Source: Pigoraptor vietnamica
Taxonomy: Eukaryota; Opisthokonta; Filasterea
NCBI GenBank assembly: GCA_943704525.1
Contig: CALSCQ010003192.1
Span: forward strand, 1 to 63,225
Direction: 5' to 3'
DNA length: 63,225 bases
Made by a program: the position numbers and the translations under genes. This document shows, piece by piece, positions 55,920 to 63,225 of this stretch; the first letter of the stretch is position 1, and each line of letters starts with the position of its first letter. Below the pieces are notes generated by a model, which was given only the letters and a program-made list of their open reading frames with translations, had not been told where the DNA came from and did no database searches.

Positions 55920-56138
55920 CCTGCAGCGCCGCTTCTGTGCGCCGGCTGGATCGATGCCTTGAAAATGCGCGGGAGGCCACCTGACGTTAGGGAGGCCAAA
56001 AATAGCAGCCAATCGCAGTGCGTGTCCTTGGATACGAAAGTTGATGACACGCACAACGCACAACACACACACCGCGCAGAAAACGAGGCAATTGCCCCGA
56101 AGACTTGCGGCCGCGAGTGTTGCGCACAACACGAAAGA
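55920..56138. promoter_or_regulatory. Divergent promoter, amylase / F-box gene
   Basis: 219 bp between divergent ATGs. An AGCCAATCG CCAAT box lies at about 56006-56014 on the plus strand, about 130 bp before the F-box ATG. Confidence 0.5.
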
Positions 56139-56555
56139 ATGGAGGGCCTCGAGCGAATGCCTGACGAAATTGCGGTGCAAATATTCGGTGAGCGTTTCAT
56201 CGGCGCTGCAGGCGTTGTTGTGCGGGCGAGTGCTGACGCGTTTCATGTTGCAGGGTACTTGGACCCTAAAAGCCTCGCTGCTGTCGCAATGACTGGGAAA
56301 CGGTGGCGAAGCATCGTGTATTCGTACGACACGCAACTCTGGCGCAGGCACTGCCTTCGATTCGGCTGGCGAAAAGGACAAGCAGCTGATGGCCCCAAAT
56401 GGCGACTCGAATACGTCGTCAACATCCCGCGCCTCGTCGCTTGGTGTGGCGGCGAACTTGCGTCGTGTCGTCGGTACGAAGACCTCCCCCCGAACCACTT
56501 TGTTGTCATGTCGGCTGACGGGTGGGGCCACGTCCTCGCCGCACATGGGTGTTGA
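56139..56555 (+). CDS. Small F-box protein
   Basis: F-box proteins bind SKP1 and act as substrate adaptors of SCF (CUL1) ligases. Two exons, 56139-56188 and 56254-56555. Start MEGLERMPDEIAVQIF, joined in phase to GYLDPKSLAAVAMTGKRWRS, IVYSYDTQLWRRHCLRFG. This is a canonical F-box (LP/MPDEI...F.YLD..SL...A.T...W). The remaining 70 residues (WRLEYVVNIPRLVAWCGGEL, NHFVVMSADGWGHVLAAHGC) show no recognised substrate domain. About 117 residues, short for the class. The stop is 47 bp from the FIG4 stop on the other strand. Confidence 0.85.
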   Translation: MEGLERMPDEIAVQIFGERFIGAAGVVVRASADAFHVAGYLDPKSLAAVAMTGKRWRSIVYSYDTQLWRRHCLRFGWRKGQAADGPKWRLEYVVNIPRLVAWCGGELASCRRYEDLPPNHFVVMSADGWGHVLAAHGC

Positions 56556-56602
56556 GCAGCCGCAACCGCGGCCACATGTATATAAAGCGCGCATCCGTCG
56601 TC

Positions 56603-59600
56603 TTACAGCGAACCCCTTCCAGCGATGCGACTGGAGAGTCCCTCGGTGTCCAAATACTGCACATAGCGCGATATCTCTGCGGCGTCCACATCCGCAGCGC
56701 CTTCTCTGCCAACCCGTGCGTGCTCCTCGTACGCACGGTGCGACGCCTCCGGCACCCTGCTGAAGGCAGTCGGGTAGATCGGCGTGATCGAAATGCAGTC
56801 GTCTGCCGCCGTGCTGGCATCGATGCTCCACGCCGCGTGGCTGAGTGTGATAGAAGCACATTGAGTCGCGTGCGAATGGGAGAATTTGCGGTCCGATGGG
56901 ACCCACCAGCGGTACCGTTCAATGTCGTTCGTCGGCGGAGGAAGGAGCGCCGTGCCGTAGGTGCCCTCCATAGTGGGAAGCAAGGACTCCAGAGCGCCGC
57001 CGGCCGACGCGGGTTCCTCGTCGCGCACGCCGATGCCGACGTACTCGCCCGTGGACTCTCGGTACACGAAGACCTCGTCGGGATCCTCGTTGTTTTTCCG
57101 CACCATAAGCCACTTCTTCGCACCGATGCTGGGTCTGCAAGGGGACGGTCAGCGACGCTGCCCAAGTGCACAGCACCCCTGCCACCCAGTACTCACGCGG
57201 GCTGAGGCGCCTTCGGAGCCATGGTCGCCCGCGGCTTGAAGGGGCTCAAATCGCCAGTGGTGCGCCTGCGCAGACGTGGTGAGTTTCACTGCCCTCAAGC
57301 AAAACCAACAACGGCCCACTCACCGCTCCGTTGTTGTCATATTTGCCGCGTATACGTCGTGAAAGCACGTCAGCGATCGCGGCATGTAGTACTCGTCGAA
57401 GAGGCAGTCCATTGGACGGCACCCTCGGCCTCCGTTCACGCCGAGATCAACGGGCGTGTCGTCGTCGGTCGCGCGTGCTGCAAATTGGATCGCTGTGTCC
57501 GCAGCGTCCTCAACTGCCGAGCCATCCGCCCCAGGCTCTTCCTCCCGGTCCCTTGCAGGTTTGGCGGGCGCATCGCAGCCCACGGAAATGCCACTCGCGC
57601 GCGCCTGCGCAGACGCCCCAACAGTTTCGTCGCGCGCCGCGAGTGCACGAGCAACCGAAGGCGACGAGGGCACCGACACAATGCCGTGTGCACGAGGCGC
57701 CGACTCCACAGCCTGCGGTGTTACGTACGGCGGGAAATCGAGCTCATCGTCCTGGTCAATGAAAAAGTTGTCTGCGCGGAGAGAGGCTCAGACCTTTCGC
57801 ATCGGACGCTTGTCGCACTGCTGGACCTACCCTTAGCCACGGTCGGATCGCACGCATCGCCGCCGGGGATGGACGTGCACCAGCGAATGTAACTGCGACA
57901 GGGCGAGAATTCACCATTAGCAATAGACGCGCTCAATGGACTGGGCCGGCGGTCACGTGCCTCTTGGGGGGCGGCACAAATCCATCCGCAGGGTCGTTGA
58001 AGTGGAGGAAGTAGTCCGTGGGGAGGTCCCAGAGATTCGGGCGGCCCTCCTGCGGGACAAAGTTGCCGAGGAACAGGTTGATCGCGGCCTGCTTGTCGGC
58101 ATCTGCGAGGGGTGCGCGTGGAAGAGATCAGCGACTGAGAGCCGACAGCGCAGTCCCCTCCCCACCCACCCGTGAACGAGTTGTTGTAGTAGCGGTGGAT
58201 GGTATTCAAAATGTCGCGCGAGTGCGTCGTCCACGGCGCGATCTTGCGGTACGTCTCAACCTTGTTGACCGCCTGCGACCCGCCGTACTGGAGCGCGATG
58301 GTGTCCCCGTGGTCCTCGTAGATCTCCTCAAAGACGCGCATCATGTCGCTGTCGAACTCGAGCACGGGCTTGTCGATGATGCCGAGGGCATACAGCTGCA
58401 GTGGAAGAGAGGCCATTTAGGGCACTCAGCTCCTTGTCGGTCCCTCTTATCTCTTGGTATAAGCCGTCCACGCTCACCTGGTGCGCGAGGGCGCTCTTGC
58501 CAACCATAAGCTCCACGGCATTCGTGCGGTCAAGGCAGTCGATGCAGTTCACGCGGAGCACGCCGCGCTGGAGGCGACCTGGCCGGTCGGCACAGTACGG
58601 CCGGCCACCGCGATTGACCAACCTGTTGATAGGCACTTTAGTTACTACTAGCCAATAATCACCACGGCATGCTGCTCAGGCAAAATCACAGCTCGCTGCG
58701 CGCGCCTGACACACCCGTCGTTTCGAATGGCGGTGCAGTAGAGCTGGGGGCCGCTGTGGAAGAACCCTGTGATGAGGACTGTGTGCTCGGCGATGATGCC
58801 CACGCGGTCAATCACATTCTCGTCCTTGCTGCGCAACGGGGGAGGGAGGCCGCGTCAGCACAACCCAACGCCCACTGCAAGGCGACGGACAGGGAAGAGG
58901 AGGCGCGAAATCGACAGCGCCCACCTTTTCGCGCATCGCGCCATGTCCCACGCGACGTACGAGATGGTGCGTTCTGGGGGCAAGAGCTGATTGAGGTACT
59001 TCACTGCGTGGGCAAACTCTCGCGCCAGAATCGACTCGCGCGGCTTCTTCTCCTTCCGCTGTCAGATGCAGCGCACGCCACTTGAGCAAGCCTTACAGGG
59101 TTGCAAAAAGACCACAACAATCTGTCCAACGGCGCACCTTCACGAGATTGAGCACAATCACGGGCGAGCCATAACGCCGCAGCAGATCGTCAAAATGACG
59201 ACCCGTGGCCGTGTAGAAGGGGTCCAACCGGTCAACTGCGCAGCAAGATGTCAGTGAACGCAGCCTGCGGCGAACACTTCAGGGACGCTCGTGGCACGCA
59301 CTTGCGATGGGGGGCTTTGGGATCATGCCCGAGTGGTCCTGCGACCAGAAGAGCGGGATCGACCCGCGCATCTGCACAAACGACGTGAAGCGCCCGCTGT
59401 CGTGCGCGAGGCGGCTGGCATCGTACACAATCTGCTCCGTCTCGACGTCGTTCGCCACAAAGCCCTGCAAGAGCACAGCGCTCTTTAACACAGCGAAGAC
59501 AGCGGATCCGAAAGCAGCGCATGCTCTGCGCGAACGGCGGACATTGACGGGGAACCAACCCTGTCGTTCGCTCCGCGCTTCAGGAAGCGCGTTCCCGCAA

Positions 59601-60741
59601 ACTCTCGCGATCTCCTCGCCATGACTGTGAGGTAGATGGGTTTGCCGTACACCGACACATCTGCCGGGAGTGAAGGAACAACACGCGCGGTATGCAACAC
59701 ACACTGTATGCACCAAGCGCAACAACCGGCGAACGGATACGGGCCTGGGCAACGAAGCCATGGGTGATCGGCAGAATCCAGTCGGGGTGCACCTTGTCCG
59801 CCATCGACGCGAGGAGGTGGTAGTTCCACACAAACATGGCATTGTACGACGCGAGGCCCTCCGCCGGCGGCCGTCGCGGGCGGCTGTACCGCATGGCGTT
59901 GTGCTGGAGGGTGTGCGTGATGTCGTACGTGTGGCTGAAGTAGAAGTTGCTCGACAGGTCCACATTTTGAAAAATGCGGAGATACCTGCAACAAAGGCGT
60001 GAGAGGTGGTCGCCCGCAATCAAGGTGCAAGTGCGGTCCCTTTGCAGTCTGCGCGCGCACGCACACGGCACTCACCGGGCCTCGTCGGGGTGGCGCTGCG
60101 TCCGCGCAGAGGGGTGCGCAATGCTCACGAGCGCCGTGTCCTCGATCTTGTACACGTAGTGCCCGCCAATCTGCGCGACGCGGCGGCGCTTGGTCGCAAG
60201 GACCATGTAATAGCCCTCGTGGAACCGGATGAACCCTGCGCGCAAACGCTGTCAGCGCTGCCGACACCACGCACGCGTCCGGCCACACCCACCCAGCACA
60301 CCAAAGGCGGAGAGGGAGCGGTGGAGGCCGCCGTACGCCTTGTTTCCGTCGTCGATCATCACCAGGAGGTCCTGTATCTCGCGCTTCGAGTACTCGGCGC
60401 GGTCGTCCACAATGTCGAGCTGCCGCGCGTCCGTCCGATCGATCTTGAGCACCCGAAACCTCGACTCATTTTGGTCCGAGCCCACCACGTAGATGCGCTG
60501 CAAAGGCGGGCATGAGTCCCATGTATGCTGACACTGCCACTGCTACATTCACACACACGCCTGCCCGCACACCCACGCTCTTTGTCTCGTACACGACGGC
60601 CTTCTGGAGGGCGGGCGTGACGGGCGCAATCGAGAGTGTGTCGGTGCACACTTGCGGCGACGCCGGCGGCCCCTGCGGCGGCGGGGCAGCGGGCGCCGAC
60701 GGATGCGCGCCGGTCAGCCCGGCCTCGCCTTCGTCGTCCAT
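56603..60741 (-). CDS. FIG4: FIG4/SAC3 polyphosphoinositide phosphatase
   Basis: FIG4 is the SAC-domain partner of PIKfyve/FAB1 and VAC14 that turns over PI(3,5)P2 on endosomes. Start [16 protein letters not shown] at 60741, then [126 protein letters not shown], the CX5R(T) active site [96 protein letters not shown] and PTDYFLHF. The C-terminal region is long, acidic and divergent but ends [13 protein letters not shown], similar to the end of animal FIG4. About 15 exons and near 950 residues. The catalytic Cys and Arg are intact. Confidence 0.94.
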
Positions 60742-60959
60742 GCCGTCGCAGACCCGTTGCGACACGGAGGAGCAAACGCGATGTGGTGAAAGCAATGTGC
60801 GGTCTGTTTCAAATTCAAACGTGTTTGGGTGCCCGGCAGGCGTAGGGTTGGAGTTAGACTGACGTCGGCTGATGCCGTTCTTTGTGCACATTCGCTTTTT
60901 GGATTGCGAAGTGATTTCAACATTTACAACGGGGGCAAACGCACAGTTGCAACGCGGAA
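60742..60959. promoter_or_regulatory. Divergent promoter, FIG4 / TMEM50
   Basis: 218 bp between divergent ATGs, with a CRE-like TGACGTCG near 60861. No other motif stands out. Confidence 0.5.
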
Positions 60960-61727
60960 ATGGGGTGTGCGGAACGCTGCTGTGCGTGCTGTGAGCACGA
61001 CTTCTACGATGCGTCCGGTGCGCGCAACACGGTCGTGTCGTATCTTTCTGGCGCGCTGGTGGGCAGCAGCCGTGATGCAGCCGTCGCTGTTTGTGCTTCG
61101 TGTTCATGCTGCCCTATGCCCCGCAGTTTGCCATCGGGTGGTGGTTCTGCATCGACGTCAATTCGGTCGACAAAGCGCACACGCGCCCAGAGTACAACGC
61201 GTGCGGTGTCATATCAACGCTCGCCGTCTTCATGTGAGTTGCGGAGGACTTTCTCCATTTCCGCCACGTTGGTCCGTGTCGTCCTTTGCCTCAGGCGCAC
61301 CGTGCTGCCCTGTGTCTGCTGCCCTGTGTCTGCTGCCCTGTGTCTGCTGCCAGCACTCCTCTCGCATGACACGTGACTCCCTCTCTTCAGGATCAACTCC
61401 GTGACGAGCGGGCACCTGGCCGGCGACATGTACACGGGCGGCCTGTGCGCGCACCGCATTGTGGCACGCACGTGGCTCTTTCTTGGGTTTCTCGCTGCCT
61501 TCGGAGGCCTCATTGGGGCCGCGTGGATTCTTTTCGGCGACTATGTGACGCGGGACGTGCCGCACATGTACCCCGGCGCCGCCTTCTTCCTCCAGAACCT
61601 CTTTATTTTCGCAAGGTATGGCGCTTACACGCCGTCCGCCGCTGCTTGCACTCCGCCCCTCACCCTCGCATTTCTCTTCGTCCCCAGCGGACTCCTCATG
61701 AAGTTTGGCCGCAACGAGGACTATTGA
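60960..61727 (+). CDS. TMEM50/Vps68-family small four-helix membrane protein
   Basis: TMEM50 proteins (UPF0220; yeast Vps68) are small endosomal/ER membrane proteins. Four exons, 60960-61058, 61127-61234, about 61391-61615 and about 61687-61727, all in phase. Sequence: MGCAERCCACCEHDFYDASG, ARNTVVSYLSGALFAIGWWF, CIDVNSVDKAHTRPEYNACG, VISTLAVFMINSVTSGHLAG, DMYTGGLCAHRIVARTWLFL, GFLAAFGGLIGAAWILFGDY, VTRDVPHMYPGAAFFLQNLF, then GLLMKFGRNEDY. It matches human TMEM50A along its length (RNTIAS, GWWIIIDA, YHACGVIATIAF, INAVSNGQVRGDSY, KFGRTEDL). Four membrane helices. The N-terminal cysteine cluster is richer than in animals. Start choice is supported by alignment. Confidence 0.94.
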
Positions 61728-62000
61728 TGCGCTCAGCCAGCAGGCCAGTCTGAGGCTCTGCGTTTCAAACCGTTGACCAGACAGAGGGCGGGCACCCGGG
61801 GCCATCACATTGGCGGCGTGCGAATTTCGATCGCCCCTTCAAATCAGGACCCCCCGGCGGCCGCGAGTGCCGAGCCGTGTGGAATGCACGTCACAGCCAC
61901 AACGACGCGCGCTTTTATGCGCAGGAATAAACACTGGCACCAAAGGCCTCCTCCACGCTCTCAGTGGGATGATAGTCACGGCCGTGCAGTGAGCGACGCG
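61728..62000. promoter_or_regulatory. Intergenic: TMEM50 3' / last-gene promoter
   Basis: 273 bp between two plus-strand genes. An AATAAA hexamer ("ggAATAAAc", about 61926) could serve as a poly(A) signal for TMEM50. Confidence 0.45.
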
Positions 62001-63225
62001 ATGGCCCGCGTGGGCGCAGACCCCGCCGGTGCGCTCGCACTGTCGTCGCCCCCATCGCCACCCCCCGAGCCCGCATCAGCGCCAACCGAAGGCTCGGCAG
62101 TCCCCTCGCCGCATGCGCCCAGTCGCGTGAGTGTGGTGCACATTGCGCCCGACGACGGCACCCCGCGGCGGACAAGGTGCGTGGAGTTGGCCGTGCGTAC
62201 ATCACCTCCTGCTGCTGACACCCTGGCCTTGCAGCCGCCGCGGAGAGTTCATCAACCTGTGCATGAACATCGCCGCCGCACGGGACGCGGCCGTACAGCC
62301 CAGCGCGCCGTTTGTGCTCCAAGGCAAGAGCGCTGTTTCTGCGGACGAGGGCGAGGCGTCTGCGCAGAGCGTGTGGAGGAGTGAGGATGCCGAGACGCGC
62401 GTCGACACTCGCAGGCGCACACAGCGGTCCGTCAGCCTTTCTCATTCCCTTGGAGACTTACGCCCGCCGTCGTCCCCAGACCAGCTCGCGGCCATCCGTC
62501 GGCTGGTGCGGGAAACTCTCGCTCTTGGCGCAGCTGGGCAGCACGCGGACAGCGAGGGCTCGGACGCGTCCCCGCAGCCGCCGCGCCACGGGGAGGCTGG
62601 CCGCCCCCGCGGGGCACCCGGCCCGCGGCCCGCGCCACTGTCCGCATCTGCGCGTGGCCGGCACGGTCGCCGGCAGTCGGACACGGTACTCACGGCCCCC
62701 GTGCTGCCGCCCATCGGGACTGTGTCGGGCGAGTCACTGAAGCACACGAGCTCGGCGTCGTCCCTCGGCGCCTCTCCGATTCGCGATGGGAGTGCCTCGG
62801 GCACGAGGGACAAGGACTTGGTCGAGACATTCGACTCCAGTGTGGACAAGGAGTGCGATGATGCTCTTGGCGCTGCGCTGCAAGAGTCCTGCCGACCTGA
62901 AGGTGCGTCGTGCGCTTACGTCACGCGCGAGGGCGTTGCTAACCCTTTGTTCTGTTCTTGCAGTCCTCCGTTTGCTCACGCGCATGAAGCTGGAGCTGAA
63001 AGGGGATCGGTCGTGGATGGCCGTCGTGGTGCGGGTGTTCAAGGTGTGTGGGCATCGGCTGTTGATGAGTGCCGGCCGAGTGTGTTGATGCCTGGCATCC
63101 TTATCAGGCTGGGGATGATGCGCGCGCCCTCGAGTCTGTCGCTGGCGCCGTGCACAAGCTCTGCGACCAAGGTGAGTTTAGAAAGGGCCGATGCCATCTT
63201 CTCCCCCCCCCCCCCCTTTTTTTTT
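62001..63225 (+). CDS. Serine/proline-rich orphan, 3' part off window
   Basis: Not recognised. Exon 1 starts MARVGADPAGALALSS at 62001 and ends PRRT before a GTGCGT donor. Exon 2 (about 62235-62901) begins RRGEFINLCMNIAAARDAAV and is open for more than 200 codons: SVSLSHSLGDLRPPSSPDQL, AAIRRLVRETLALG, then Arg/Gly/Pro-rich and Ser-rich disorder (HTSSASSLGASPIRDGSAS) and ETFDSSVDKECDDALGAAL. Two further exons are likely: VLRLLTRMKLELKGDRSWMA, VVVRVFK and AGDDARALESVAGAVHKLCD. Without splicing, the same frame stays open to the right edge, so either reading is possible, but the spliced one is more protein-like. No domain is recognised; the SLSHSLGDLRPPSS stretch looks like a phosphorylation or 14-3-3-type region. 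Confidence 0.6.
63202..63225. other. Poly-C/poly-T contig end
   Basis: The window ends in about 15 C followed by T, and starts with GGG and about 19 C (1-22). Both ends are homopolymers, which suggests assembly or read limits and not biology. Confidence 0.8.

Noticed and set aside
53862-60741. PTEN and FIG4 as a phosphoinositide gene cluster
   Set aside because: They act on different lipids, are separated by amylase and F-box genes, and lie on opposite strands; neighbours of unrelated function suggest coincidence.

Overview
The window is nuclear DNA from a GC-rich, gene-dense eukaryote. About 24 protein-coding genes lie in 63 kb on both strands. Most are cut by short introns (roughly 50-150 bp) with GT...AG ends, and the introns often carry TG/CA runs or small tandem repeats. 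No rRNA, tRNA, transposon or CRISPR array was seen. The gene set points to a unicellular member of Amorphea, most likely a holozoan (relative of animals). It includes a d4/DPF double-PHD protein, an LDB/SEUSS-type LIM-binding co-regulator, a KIAA0319-family receptor, CUL3, golgin CASP, animal-type glutaminase with ankyrin repeats, a PTEN-type phosphatase, FIG4, TMEM50 and RBM48. The lineage is inferred from gene content and no species is claimed.

Layout, left to right (strand): uracil phosphoribosyltransferase (-, runs off the left edge); CUL3 (-); DPF/d4 chromatin reader (-); orphan nuclear-like protein (-); LDB/SEUSS co-regulator (+); CCT8 chaperonin subunit (-); C2-C1-DUF1765-like protein (+); mitochondrial DEAD-box helicase (-); TIM9 (+); RBM48 (-); golgin CASP (+); orphan with a mitochondrial-type N-terminus (+); SAM-like four-helix membrane protein (-); glutaminase (-); GT17/MGAT3-like glycosyltransferase (-); KIAA0319-like receptor (-); CutC (+); DNA primase small subunit (-); C1-PTEN phosphatase (+); fungal-type alpha-amylase (-); small F-box protein (+); FIG4 (-); TMEM50 (+); serine-rich orphan (+, runs off the right edge).

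There are no operons. Genes are often paired divergently over short shared promoters (helicase/TIM9, primase/PTEN, FIG4/TMEM50, amylase/F-box) or convergently with only 26-100 bp between stop codons (CutC/primase, F-box/FIG4, PTEN/amylase). Several promoters hold recognisable sites: two E2F-type elements before DNA primase, four CACGTG E-boxes between the mitochondrial helicase and TIM9, and two CCAAT boxes 32 bp apart before the SAM-like membrane protein.

The most notable items are a U12-type AT-AC intron in CUL3, in the same window as RBM48, a minor-spliceosome factor; tandem duplications that copy 5' splice sites in the UPRT gene (27 bp) and the glutaminase gene (69 bp); a PTEN-type phosphatase with an N-terminal C1 domain; a multi-C2/C1 protein fused to a DUF1765-like region; and a KIAA0319-family receptor with a single PKD-like domain. 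All intron-exon structures were assembled by eye from homology and splice signals. Coordinates are outer CDS limits including introns unless exons are listed.
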